Made by a program: the position numbers and the translations under genes. Shown piece after piece: positions 20,138 through 30,636 of a stretch of DNA of 52,933 bases. The stretch spans positions 230,358-283,290 of the forward strand of contig JACRCV010000075.1 in the NCBI GenBank assembly GCA_016218825.1, read 5' to 3'. The stretch is from Deltaproteobacteria bacterium (lineage in GTDB: Bacteria; Myxococcota; XYA12-FULL-58-9). The notes below the pieces were generated by a model. It was given only the letters and a program-made list of their open reading frames with translations. It did not search any database and was not told the DNA's origin. Numbering within the stretch: the stretch's first letter is position 1; each line of letters opens with the position of its first letter.

Positions 20138-22209
20138 CCTTGGGGCGCACCTACGAGCTCGCGCTGCTCACGACCACGCTCCTCGGGCTCGGGAGCGTGC
20201 TGTTGGGCGGCGAGATGCCCTGGGCGAGCTTTCTCGCGCTCGCGGCGCCGCTCTTCTCCTACGCGCGCGGCCGGGAGCGGCCGCTGCCGCTCGCGCTCGG
20301 CACCGGGCTCGGCGCCGTCGGGGGGCTCGCGGCGGTGGCGATCGTCTGGCGGCAGGGGGTCGAGGCCCTGGTGATGGCGGTGGCGCTGTTTCTCGTAGGG
20401 CTGTTGTGCGGCCGCCTGCTCACCCGTCGCACCTTCGACCATGATCTGCAGGCCATCCTGCTGTCGCTCCTGCTCGTGTTCGCCGGCACCATCGTCCACA
20501 CCCAGATAACCTATGGAGTTGTTTTTGCACTGTTTTCTGTCGCGGCGGTGATCGCCCTCGTGTCCCGGCAGCTCGTGATCCTCGCGGCCGAAGACGCCCG
20601 CCTCAAAGGGTATGGGACGACCGGGCTCGCGCGCCGCGACGTCGTGACCCCGACGTTCCTGGCGGTCACGAGCGGCCTCGCGCTCGTGCTCCTCGTCGGC
20701 ACCGCGTTACTGTTCATGTTGTTCCCGCGCTTCGGGCTCGGGGCGCTGGGGCTCGTGCGCCGCGGGCCACGGGCGCTGCCCGCGAACGTGTCGCTCGTCG
20801 GCCTGGCGCGGGCCGGGGCGGGGAGCGGCGAGGTGCTGGCGCGGGTGCGGGGCGTGCCGTACGCCGAGCTCGAGCGCGGTCTGTACCTGCGCGGTCCGGT
20901 CTACGAAGACTTCGTCGGCGACGGCTTCGTCGAGTCTGGGCGTCTCGAGGCCGTGGCGCGCCTCCCCACCGGCGCGCTCGTCGGCGGCCGCGAGCTCAGC
21001 TACGAGGTCTTCATGCAGCCAATCTCGGCGGTCGCGCTCCTGACCTTGGGGCCGGTCAAGGATGCCCGGATCATCGCCGGCGGCACCGCGAACCCCTCGG
21101 CCCAGAGCTTCGTCAGTCGCCTGGGGTTCGAGGACGGGCTCCGGGCCGCGAGGCCGCTCCTCGGTCCGGTGCGCTACGCGGTCACCGGGCCGGTCGCCCG
21201 CCCGGGCAGCGCGAAGGTCACGCCCGCACCCGTCCTTTCTGCCGGCGAAACCGCCCGGTTGCAGCGAGGCCTGGAGCCGTTCTTGCGGCTGCCCGAGGGC
21301 CTCGATCCGAGGGTGCGCCGCCTCGCCGCAGAGGTGGTGGGAACGGCCCAGTCGCCAAGAGAGAAAGCGTTTAGATTACGGGAGTATCTCGGCAGTAACT
21401 TCACCTATTCTCTCGATCTGCCGAACGCCGGCAAGGCCGATCCGCTGGCGGGGTTTCTCTTCGAAGATCGGCGTGGCCACTGCGAGTATTTCGCGACCGC
21501 GTTCGCGGTGTTGCTGCGCGCGGTCTCGGTGCCGGCGCGGGTCGTCGGTGGCTTCCAGGGGGGCTACTGGGACGAGAACGGCGAGGTGGTCGTCTTTACG
21601 TCGGAGAACGCGCACGCCTGGGTGGAGTGGCACGACGACGGGGTGGGCTTCGTGGTCGACGACGCGACCCCGGCGAGCGAGGCCGCCCTCAGGCGCTTGT
21701 CGGGCCTTGCCGCCTTCGTCGAGCGCTGGCGACGCCTTTGGGACGACTACGTCGTCGAGTACAACCTGCAGCAGCAAGTGGCGATGTTCGACCGGGTCGA
21801 GAGGGTGATGCGGGGCAAGAGCGTCGATCTGAGCTCGAGCCTCAACCTCAAGAAGCTCGGCCTCGGCGCCGGGTGCCTGCTCGTGGTGCTCGCGGCCGCC
21901 TTCTTCCTCTGGCAGCGACGCGGCCCCGGCAGGGGGGCGAGAGGGCGGCGGGCCTCGGCGTTGGCGCGCCAGCTGGCGCTGTCGTTGGGCAAGCTGCGCG
22001 GGCTCCCGGTCCGGGACGGCGAGACCTTCCGCGAGGCAGCCGCGAGCCTTCCGGGCGGCAGAGCGGCGGCGTTGATCTGGGAAGCGATCCGGCTGTACGA
22101 GGCCGAGCGGTTCAACGACGTCCACTTGCAGGCGGCGCGAAGCCGCGCGCTCGTCAAGGCGCTCAAGGCCGAGCGGCGCCGGGCGCCCGCGCCCGTCGAG
22201 CGGTCGTAG
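20134..22209 (+). CDS. Membrane-bound transglutaminase-like protein (DUF3488/TgpA type)
   Basis: A 691-residue protein with about six N-terminal membrane segments (first 210 residues), a periplasmic transglutaminase-core domain and a C-terminal membrane helix near residues 575-592. The cysteine-peptidase-like triad is visible: Cys450 (GHCEYFATAF), His494 (ENAHAWVEW) and Asp509/510 (VVDDATP). This architecture matches TgpA of Pseudomonas. It is the last gene of the MoxR-DUF58-transglutaminase operon. A copy of the dispersed repeat follows 10 bp after its stop. Confidence 0.9.
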   Translation: MTLGRTYELALLTTTLLGLGSVLLGGEMPWASFLALAAPLFSYARGRERPLPLALGTGLGAVGGLAAVAIVWRQGVEALVMAVALFLVGLLCGRLLTRRTFDHDLQAILLSLLLVFAGTIVHTQITYGVVFALFSVAAVIALVSRQLVILAAEDARLKGYGTTGLARRDVVTPTFLAVTSGLALVLLVGTALLFMLFPRFGLGALGLVRRGPRALPANVSLVGLARAGAGSGEVLARVRGVPYAELERGLYLRGPVYEDFVGDGFVESGRLEAVARLPTGALVGGRELSYEVFMQPISAVALLTLGPVKDARIIAGGTANPSAQSFVSRLGFEDGLRAARPLLGPVRYAVTGPVARPGSAKVTPAPVLSAGETARLQRGLEPFLRLPEGLDPRVRRLAAEVVGTAQSPREKAFRLREYLGSNFTYSLDLPNAGKADPLAGFLFEDRRGHCEYFATAFAVLLRAVSVPARVVGGFQGGYWDENGEVVVFTSENAHAWVEWHDDGVGFVVDDATPASEAALRRLSGLAAFVERWRRLWDDYVVEYNLQQQVAMFDRVERVMRGKSVDLSSSLNLKKLGLGAGCLLVVLAAAFFLWQRRGPGRGARGRRASALARQLALSLGKLRGLPVRDGETFREAAASLPGGRAAALIWEAIRLYEAERFNDVHLQAARSRALVKALKAERRRAPAPVERS

Positions 22210-22219
22210 CCGCGCTCGA

Positions 22220-22358
22220 CCGCTTTCGCGCCGTAGCGATCGTCGCCCCCGCCCACCCGGGGCGGGGGAATTTGGCCGACGCTGAGATAGCGGACGGGGG
22301 GTGGGGTGGGGAGCGCGGACGCATCGTCCGCGCGGGAATCAGATGAAAACGAAAGCGG
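22220..22358 (+). repeat. Dispersed two-hairpin repeat, copy B (most complete, with terminal inverted repeats)
   Basis: Terminal inverted repeats CCGCTTTCG (22220-22228) and CGAAAGCGG (22350-22358). Hairpin 1 arms are CCCCCGCCC (22246-22254) and GGGCGGGGG (22260-22268). Hairpin 2 arms are GCGCGGAC (22313-22320) and GTCCGCGC (22326-22333), followed by GGGAATCA. It fills the gap between two convergent genes and abuts the stop of the minus-strand gene. Confidence 0.85.
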
Positions 22359-22359
22359 C

Positions 22360-22938
22360 CTAATTGCGGCACTCGACGAAGACAGCCTCGGGCTTCGCCG
22401 CGGCGACGAGCTTCTGAAACTTGTCGGAACCACTCACGATTCCGGGGTTCTTCTCGGTCAGATAGGTGGTCAGATCGACAGGCTTGCCGCGCCGCGAGAA
22501 GTACTGCGGTGCACCGACGACCTTGCCGGCGTCGAAGGTCGCGACGACGTCCTCCTTGCCGTTCGGCAGGTAGCGGACGAAGCGACCGTGCGCCTCCCCG
22601 GCGCGGCAGACGCCTTCCATCTCTTTGCCGCCGCTCTCGAAGAAGCGGGTCATCAGGCCGTCGGCCTTGTCGTCCGCGTAGGTCGCGCTGGCCATCGGCG
22701 CGCCGCTCTGGAACCAGAAACGCCAGGCGCCGGTCCGCTTGCCGTCGGCGTACTCGCCCTCGAACCAAGGCTTGCCGTTCTGGTGCCAGGCGTGCCGCGG
22801 CCCGTGGCGGGTGCCGTCGGGCTTTGCGCACCACGTCTCGCGCGCCGCCGCGGTCTTCTGTTCCTTGCGGGCGGCTCCGGTCGGGCAGGCGAGGGCCTCT
22901 GCGGCGGCGATGGAAAAGGTCAGCAAAACGCAGCACAT
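22360..22938 (-). CDS. Secreted MORN-type repeat protein (YwqK-like)
   Basis: A 192-residue protein with a short signal peptide ending near AEALA. The middle has at least four MORN-variant repeats of the form NGKPWFEGEY-DGKRTGAW, SGAPMASATY-DDKADGLM, SGGKEMEGVC-GEAHGRF and NGKEDVVATF. Such repeats occur in YwqK-family proteins, sometimes named antitoxin-like without proof. The ATG at 22938 gives the signal peptide; a longer frame upstream overlaps the divergent gene's control region. Function unknown. Confidence 0.75.
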   Translation of the reverse strand: MCCVLLTFSIAAAEALACPTGAARKEQKTAAARETWCAKPDGTRHGPRHAWHQNGKPWFEGEYADGKRTGAWRFWFQSGAPMASATYADDKADGLMTRFFESGGKEMEGVCRAGEAHGRFVRYLPNGKEDVVATFDAGKVVGAPQYFSRRGKPVDLTTYLTEKNPGIVSGSDKFQKLVAAAKPEAVFVECRN

Positions 22939-23052
22939 ACGTGAACCATAACAGCAGGGCGGTCGCGCGCCAATGCTCGGTTCTCCCACGTAATGCTCCC
23001 GCGCCGGTTCTGCGCGTTGACCTCGCTTCGGTCGATCTCTAGTGTGGCGGGG

Positions 23053-24105
23053 ATGTGGCGGTTGCGGCGCGCGCCTCGGTTGCGAGTCATCGTCAGCCTG
23101 AGCGTGGTGCTCCTGGTGCCGCTCTTCCTCGCCACCTGGCTGATCCCGCCGCACAACGGCCGCATCACGTACACGCGCTTCGAGCTCTTCGTTGTCCTGC
23201 TGCTCATCGCCACGCTGACGACCTTCTTCGTGGCCGGCGTGCGGGAGGGAGCGCGCCTCCTCGTCGGTGCGCTGCGCCCGGCGCGACGCCTCGACGCTGC
23301 AGGGCGCGGCCGCGCCTGGGCCAACGTGGCCGCCGCCGGGTGCATCGGTCTGGCCGGCATCTACGCTCGCTTCGTCGAGCCGCGGTGGATCGAAGTGGTG
23401 CACCACGAGATCGCCGTCGACGGGGTGAAGAACAGGGTGCGGCTCGCGGTGTTCTCCGATCTGCACAGCGACGCCCGCTTCGATCTCGATCGCGACGTCG
23501 TCGATCCGATCAACGCCGCCGATCCCGATCTGGTGCTGTTTCTCGGCGACGCGCTGAACGATGCGTCGCGCGCCGAGGCGTTTCGCGCCGCGCTCGGCGA
23601 GATGCAAGCCAAGGTCGCCAAGCTCGCCATTCGGGGCAATTGGGACGTCTGGTACTGGAGCGGCATCGACCTGTTTCGGGGCACGGGCTTCCGAGAGCTC
23701 GTGGCCGACACGGTGCGGCTCGAAGTGAACGGCACGCCGATGACCATCGTCGGCCACGGCTGGGAAGACGCGTGGGTCCCGAACGCGGTCGTGCCGCGCG
23801 CGATGCCCGACGGCGTCACGCTGATGCTCTACCACGGGCACGACTACGCCGAGGTCGCCGCGAAGCGGGGCGTCGAGCTCTACCTCTGCGGCGACACCCA
23901 CGGCGGCCAGGTCGCGCTGCCGTTCTTGGGGCCGCTGTTCGCCATCGGCCGCTTCGGCCTGCGCTACGCCCGCGGCCACTACCGCGTCGGCCCGATGGAG
24001 ATGTACGTCACGCGTGGGATCGGGGTAGAGGCGGGCTTTCCGTTTCGCTTCGCGGCCCGACCCGAGATCTCGATCATCGATCTGGTCCCGCCGGCGAAGC
24101 CCTGA
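23053..24105 (+). CDS. Membrane-anchored metallophosphoesterase (YkuE-like) with altered motifs
   Basis: A 350-residue protein with three hydrophobic segments (about 11-30, 44-62, 90-104) and a calcineurin-like phosphoesterase domain. Metal-site motifs are FSDLHSD (Asp136, His138), FLGDALND (Asp166), RGNWD (Asn196, Trp197 in place of the usual His), YHGHDY and CGDTHGGQV, where Asp replaces the first His of GHTH. The family includes UDP-diacylglucosamine pyrophosphatase-like enzymes. The two substitutions could alter metal use or activity. ATG 23053 was preferred over 22993 because it directly precedes a basic and membrane segment. Confidence 0.8.
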   Translation: MWRLRRAPRLRVIVSLSVVLLVPLFLATWLIPPHNGRITYTRFELFVVLLLIATLTTFFVAGVREGARLLVGALRPARRLDAAGRGRAWANVAAAGCIGLAGIYARFVEPRWIEVVHHEIAVDGVKNRVRLAVFSDLHSDARFDLDRDVVDPINAADPDLVLFLGDALNDASRAEAFRAALGEMQAKVAKLAIRGNWDVWYWSGIDLFRGTGFRELVADTVRLEVNGTPMTIVGHGWEDAWVPNAVVPRAMPDGVTLMLYHGHDYAEVAAKRGVELYLCGDTHGGQVALPFLGPLFAIGRFGLRYARGHYRVGPMEMYVTRGIGVEAGFPFRFAARPEISIIDLVPPAKP

Positions 24106-24167
24106 CGCCAACCCAGAACAGCCGGAAACGACGCCGAGCGCCAGGCAAACGACCCACGCGCCGCACA

Positions 24168-24195
24168 GCGACAAAGTTTACATAATATATATTAT
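24168..24195 (+). promoter_or_regulatory. AT-rich promoter region with a perfect 14-bp palindrome
   Basis: ATAATATATATTAT at 24182-24195 is a perfect palindrome in an otherwise GC-rich region. A possible promoter is GCGACA (24168-24173), 16-bp spacer and TATTAT (24190-24195). It stands about 100 bp upstream of the FAD enzyme gene. Confidence 0.5.
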
Positions 24196-24296
24196 CAGAC
24201 ATCCACGGCTGGGGCGGGCGGGGTTTGGCGCATGCTGCCGTTGCCGTTGCGCTCCAGGGCCGGCCCCGGCATCATGAGGCGCGCAAAGGAGTCGGA

Positions 24297-26489
24297 ATGG
24301 TCGGGCCCGAGGCCGTCAAGGACTTGCTCGCTCCGGGTGTCGGGCTGCCCCGGTCCGCCGAGGCGGCCTTCTCGGGCCACGCCGCCGTCCGATCGTGCGA
24401 GCCGTCCGACCCGCGGGACGTCGGTGTCGCGGTCTCGATCCTGCGCCGGAACAACCGCTGGCGCGCCGCCGGTCTCGCCAAACCGCCCGACCAGGACGCC
24501 CTCCAAACCGCCGTCGACGTGCTCTGGCCAGGCCCAGTGGCGCGCTCGGCGAGCCTCCGCGTGAGCCTTGCCTTCGATTGTCGGCCCAAACTACCGCACC
24601 TCGTCGCCGCGTTCGTCGACTACGGCCTCGCAGACCCGGACGACCGGACCCGGTGCGCAACCGCGTTCTTCGTCGACCTCCGACCCGCAGCCCTCGAGCT
24701 CGCGGACGACATCTTCCAGAGTTTCGTACAGTTAGCAAGTCTTCGCCGCCTGCACGCACTAGTCGCGCCCAAGCCCGGCGTGCAGCAATGTCCTGATCTA
24801 TCCGATTTCATGGAGAAAAGTCTAAAAGGCGCGCCGCTGTCGCAGGCCGGCCAAGCGTTCGTGCACGCCCGGGTCCCCGCAACCGACACTCGGATAGACT
24901 TACGCCCCTCGCCCCAGTGCCCCACCAGACTCTCCGTCTCAGAAGCTGACCGTCGACAGCTCCAGGCGTTCGGCAAGGGCGGCTGGCCGGCCACCCCGAC
25001 GCGACACGTAGGCCTCAACGCCGACACCGAAATCATCATCAACAACCCGGCAATCGCCCACAGACACTTGATCCAAGGCTTGGGCCCGCTGCGGCGATCC
25101 GCGTTCCCCGAGGCCGGCCCCCCCGAAACCGTCGATGTCCTGATCGTCGGCGCCGGAGTCTCGGGCCTGGCGGCGGCCTTTCGCTTGAAACCCAGGAAAT
25201 GCACGGTGTTGGAGCGTGCATCGCAGATCGGCGGCACCGGCGCCGCCGCCGTCTCCCTGAGCGGCCAGCAGTTCGCGCTCGCGGCCCACTACGAGTGCAA
25301 CCTGAGTCTCGACTTTGGCAAGGAAGTCCTAGATATTTATCGAGATCTTGGCATCGTCGAGCCTCGGCCCGGCACGAACAGCCTGGGCTTCGTGGACCGG
25401 CATCACCACGTAGACCCGGCGCGGAGCGAACAGGCGATCCTCACCGACGGCACTCTCCGCACGCGGGGTTGGCGGATGTTCGCCTCCGACCCGGTCGCGA
25501 CCCGCTTCAAGGACCGGCTGCTGCAGCAAGCGGGCGACTTCTGCCTCCCGACCCGGCTGTCCCCGGAGCGCGCCAAGGATGCCCAGCGCCGGACGTTTCG
25601 CGCCTGGCTCACCGCCGAGGGCTTCGAGAGCGGCACCGAGCTCGAGCGCAGCATGAACATCCTGTTGAAGTCGGACTACGGCGCCGACGCCGCCCTTGTC
25701 AACGCCTACGCCGGGCTGCACTACTTCCTCTGCCGGCCCTATTTCACCACCGGCACCGAGACCTTCTCGCCGCCGCAAGGCCTGCAGTACTTCGCCGACA
25801 AGCTCCTCGCCGCGACCCCCGGATTGGACCTGCGCCTCGAGACGCTGGTCGTCCGCCTGGTGCCACACGCCGACCACGTCGAGGTCGTCGCGCTGGACGT
25901 GGGCGCCAAGCGTACCCGTCGCTTCCGCGCCCGCGCCGTGGTGTTCGCGGCGCCGAAGAAGGTCTTGAAGTACGTTTACCCGCCGGATCGGGCGCTGTTT
26001 GCGGCCAACCGCTACGCCGCCTGGATAACCGTCACCTTCGAGCTGAAGGAGACCTTTCCCGAGACTGAGCTGCTGGCGTGGGCGAACCACGTGCCGGAGC
26101 GCTCCGGCGTCCACGTCGGCTTCTCGTGGGCGAACCACCACACCCCGGACCAGCCGCCCATCATCACCCACTACCTCGCGCTGCCACCCGGCAAGCTCAG
26201 CCACTTCGAGGTGTTGCTGGCGCGACCCGGGCCGGTGGTGAAGCGCTGCCTGGAGCTGATGGCGGTGCTCTTCGGCCGGGATCTGGGCGCCATCACCCGC
26301 CGGGTCACGCTGCAGAAGCTCGGGCACTCGATGCCGACCCCGGTGGTCGGCAGCCTGTTCACCGATCCCAACCGCCATCGGGCCTGTCCGCGCATCGCCT
26401 ACGCCGGCGTCGACACCGGACGCCTGCCGGTGCTCGCCGAAGCGTTCGACTCGGCGTTGGATGCGGTGGCGGCGATTCGAGAGGTCTGA
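24297..26489 (+). CDS. FAD-dependent amine-oxidase-like enzyme with an unknown N-terminal domain
   Basis: A 730-residue protein. ATG 24297 follows an ideal AAAGGAG with 5-6 bases of spacing. Residues 1 to about 270 match no family I know; they contain LRVSLAFDCRPKLPHL and LNADTEIIINNPAIAH. From about 280 the FAD domain begins: DVLIVGAGVSGLAAAF, then VLERASQIGGTG, and ends YAGVDTGRLPVLAEAF, as in flavin amine oxidoreductases and desaturases. Codon use in the first third is more relaxed than in neighbouring genes. Substrate unknown; a secondary-metabolism role or acquisition by transfer are guesses. Confidence 0.72.
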   Translation: MVGPEAVKDLLAPGVGLPRSAEAAFSGHAAVRSCEPSDPRDVGVAVSILRRNNRWRAAGLAKPPDQDALQTAVDVLWPGPVARSASLRVSLAFDCRPKLPHLVAAFVDYGLADPDDRTRCATAFFVDLRPAALELADDIFQSFVQLASLRRLHALVAPKPGVQQCPDLSDFMEKSLKGAPLSQAGQAFVHARVPATDTRIDLRPSPQCPTRLSVSEADRRQLQAFGKGGWPATPTRHVGLNADTEIIINNPAIAHRHLIQGLGPLRRSAFPEAGPPETVDVLIVGAGVSGLAAAFRLKPRKCTVLERASQIGGTGAAAVSLSGQQFALAAHYECNLSLDFGKEVLDIYRDLGIVEPRPGTNSLGFVDRHHHVDPARSEQAILTDGTLRTRGWRMFASDPVATRFKDRLLQQAGDFCLPTRLSPERAKDAQRRTFRAWLTAEGFESGTELERSMNILLKSDYGADAALVNAYAGLHYFLCRPYFTTGTETFSPPQGLQYFADKLLAATPGLDLRLETLVVRLVPHADHVEVVALDVGAKRTRRFRARAVVFAAPKKVLKYVYPPDRALFAANRYAAWITVTFELKETFPETELLAWANHVPERSGVHVGFSWANHHTPDQPPIITHYLALPPGKLSHFEVLLARPGPVVKRCLELMAVLFGRDLGAITRRVTLQKLGHSMPTPVVGSLFTDPNRHRACPRIAYAGVDTGRLPVLAEAFDSALDAVAAIREV

Positions 26490-26528
26490 GGCGGGCGTGG
26501 CTACGGCCGGCGCGGCGCCGGCGCCGGA

Positions 26529-26894
26529 TTACACCTGAGTTTCGGTATGGTCGGCGTGGCTCGTCGACTCGACGTAGCTCTTGATGAGCTCGCGGTCGTG
26601 CTCGGCGATGCGAACGAAGCGGACCGCGACGCCGTCGGCCCACGCCGAGTCGTCCTGGCGCACGACCTCGCCCACCGCCCAGATCACGTCGTCGCTGTTC
26701 GGCAGCTTGATCTCGAGGCCGATCTGGCCGGTCGGCACTTCGGGCTCGAGGAGCTTGTAGAGGTAGACGCCGCCCATCGAGATGTCGCGCACCCGTGCCA
26801 GGTGCGGCTCGTCGCCGATGATCTTGTTGACGTACAGATCGAGGTGGGCTCGCTCGTACCGACGAATCGCAGGGGGGCTGAAACCGACCGTCAT
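26529..26894 (-). CDS. PilZ-domain protein
   Basis: A 121-residue stand-alone PilZ domain, a c-di-GMP receptor. The RxxxR motif is present in RRYERAH (residues 11-15), and the second motif D-x-S-x-x-G is VRDISMGGVYL. FVRIAEHDRELIKSYV closes the fold. Both ligand motifs are intact, so binding is likely. Motility, adhesion or transcription are possible targets. An FHA-GGDEF gene about 11 kb away could be a source of the ligand. Confidence 0.88.
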   Translation of the reverse strand: MTVGFSPPAIRRYERAHLDLYVNKIIGDEPHLARVRDISMGGVYLYKLLEPEVPTGQIGLEIKLPNSDDVIWAVGEVVRQDDSAWADGVAVRFVRIAEHDRELIKSYVESTSHADHTETQV

Positions 26895-27056
26895 GATGTC
26901 CTCCGTGGTGGGCCCGGGTGATGACGCCCCCGCGCAAGGGACGTCGTGGCCTACGAGAGAAGACTAGGACGGAGCCGCGATCCGGTCAAAATTCCGGCGC
27001 CCCCTCGGGCCGATCGAATCCCGGGGAGCGGCGGCCGCGACGCTCGACCTCCCGCC

Positions 27057-27752
27057 CTACCCTGCGGCGCTGTCGTTGGTCGCCGGCGGCCGCTGGCCGC
27101 CGTCGGCGCGGTAGCTGTCGAGCTCGGCGAAGATCTTCGCCGGGTCGACGTGCTTGTAGCGCTCCGAGCGGTTGGTCAGGTACGCGACCCGGTGCACGAG
27201 CTCGACCTTCGGCGGCGGCACCACCGCCTTGCGGTAGACCTTGCACGCCCGCTTGATGGCCTTGCGCGCCTCGCGCGGGTGGAAGGTGAAGCTCTCGGTC
27301 ATCAGCACCTGGTCGTCGTAGGGGAACAGCCGGGCCTCGAAGACGTCCCCGGGCTCGAGGCCGACCGGCTTGCGGCGCTCGAACACCGCGAGCTTGGTGT
27401 TGTCCATCAGATCGACGAGCAGCAGGTGGTCGCCTTTGGCGCGCTTGAACTCGTAGAGCGACAACAGGGTGCGGGTCAGGCCGCGCAGGCGGTTGAGCTC
27501 CGGCGTCGTCAGCCCGGCGGCGACCGACTCGATGTAGAGCAGCGTCGGGGTCTTGTTGGGCGCGAACGACAGCGGCCGATCGAGCACGTACCACTCGAGG
27601 AACGAGCCGATGCGGCGCTCGAAGCTCAGGTCGGTCTCGAAGAGCTCGCCGGTCAGCACCTCGAACTCGCGCCGGGCGCGCTTCAGCTCTTCCTCGAACG
27701 CCGGGCCGCTCGAGGCGAACTGGGTCATGCGCTCGTAGGTCTCGTGGAACAT
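27057..27752 (-). CDS. Conserved-looking hypothetical protein
   Basis: A 231-residue soluble protein with no signal peptide or membrane segment. It contains RRIGSFLEWYVLDRPLSF, LSLYEFKRAKGDHLLLVDL, PGDVFEARLFPYDDQVLM and a basic region (ARKAIKRACKVYRKA). The codon pattern matches the neighbours, and its Trp and Tyr residues and strand-like blocks suggest a real folded protein. The C-terminal 20 residues are low-complexity. I do not recognise a family. It lies 60 bp downstream of lepB on the same strand and may be co-transcribed with it. Confidence 0.6.
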   Translation of the reverse strand: MFHETYERMTQFASSGPAFEEELKRARREFEVLTGELFETDLSFERRIGSFLEWYVLDRPLSFAPNKTPTLLYIESVAAGLTTPELNRLRGLTRTLLSLYEFKRAKGDHLLLVDLMDNTKLAVFERRKPVGLEPGDVFEARLFPYDDQVLMTESFTFHPREARKAIKRACKVYRKAVVPPPKVELVHRVAYLTNRSERYKHVDPAKIFAELDSYRADGGQRPPATNDSAAG

Positions 27753-27812
27753 CTAAGGAATCCTCGTCGTCGCCGCCCAGGGCGGGCTGTGGACCTCGGC
27801 TCAGGCGCGGCC

Positions 27813-28739
27813 CTACTCTATCCAGGTGCCGAGGCGGTGCCAACTCAGGCCGTCTTGACCGAGCGAGAACCACACGAACAGCGAGCGCCCGAGGATGTTC
27901 GACAGCGGCACCGGCCCCCAGGAGCGGCTGTCGTACGAGTGATCGCGGTTGTCACCCATCATGAACACGTGACCCTCCGGCACCACCACCGGGCCGAAGT
28001 CCGGCGACGCCTGCGTCAGGTCGGCGTCGTGGATCACGACGTGCTTCTTGCCCTCGATGCTCTCCTCGTAGCCGAAGGCGTCGAACGGATACCAGCGGCC
28101 GCTCGCCGTCTCCCGGTCCCAGTAGCGCGAGCGGCCGAGGAACTCGCGGCCGAGCGCCTTGCCGTTCACCGCCACCGCGCCGTCCTTGACCGCGATCTCG
28201 TCGCCCGGCAGGCCGATGACCCGCTTGATGTAGTCCTCGTGCGGCTCGACCGGGCAGATGAACACGATCACCTCGCCGCGCTTCGGCATCGCGAAGTCGA
28301 CGATGCGAATCGGGGTGAACGGCACCCGCACCCCGTAGATGAACTTGTTGACGAAGATCTGGTCGCCGATGGCGAGCGTCGGGATCATCGAGCCCGACGG
28401 GATCTTGAAGGCCTCGACGACGAAGGAGCGCAACAGCAGCGCGACGATGATCGCGACCGCGATCGACTCCAACGACTCGCGCCACGCAGGCTTGCGGTAG
28501 CTGTCGAGGTGCTGATCGAGCAAGGCCGCGAGCCGATCGGCGGCGCGGTGGATCAGCGCCGGGTTGTCCCCCGAGGTCACGGCGACGACGTCGGCGAGCT
28601 CGTCGACCACCTCGGCCACCGTCGCCCGCGGCGCCACCTTGGCGGCGCGCTTGATGAGCTTCTTCGCCTCTTTGACCCGCACCCTGGCGATCCGACGGGC
28701 GTTGCGCAGCTCGGGCGCCACCAAGAACGGCAAATCCAT
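27813..28739 (-). CDS. lepB: Signal peptidase I
   Basis: The membrane serine peptidase that removes signal peptides. A hydrophobic anchor (about 91-105) is followed by FKIPSGSMIPTL with catalytic Ser117, DYIKRVIGLPGD with catalytic Lys172, and GDNRDHSYDSRSWGPV (box E). The first 80 residues are an extra, cytoplasmic, Lys/Arg-rich helical region not found in E. coli LepB. ATG 28739 has AGGGAG 8 bases upstream; GTGs at 28742 and 28748 are alternatives. It lies directly downstream of lepA. Confidence 0.95.
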   Translation of the reverse strand: MDLPFLVAPELRNARRIARVRVKEAKKLIKRAAKVAPRATVAEVVDELADVVAVTSGDNPALIHRAADRLAALLDQHLDSYRKPAWRESLESIAVAIIVALLLRSFVVEAFKIPSGSMIPTLAIGDQIFVNKFIYGVRVPFTPIRIVDFAMPKRGEVIVFICPVEPHEDYIKRVIGLPGDEIAVKDGAVAVNGKALGREFLGRSRYWDRETASGRWYPFDAFGYEESIEGKKHVVIHDADLTQASPDFGPVVVPEGHVFMMGDNRDHSYDSRSWGPVPLSNILGRSLFVWFSLGQDGLSWHRLGTWIE

Positions 28740-28800
28740 CACACCCACTCCCTATCGCATCGCCCCGGTCCTGGGAACCCGCCCGCCGGCGCGGGCACCA

Positions 28801-30600
<1,800 letters not shown>

Positions 30601-30636
30601 GATCGATCGTGACGCGCCGGAGCTACGAGGCCGCGC

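Noticed and set aside
22360-22938. Antitoxin role for the MORN-repeat protein
   Set aside because: It has a signal peptide and no toxin gene beside it. The antitoxin name is a database habit for YwqK relatives.
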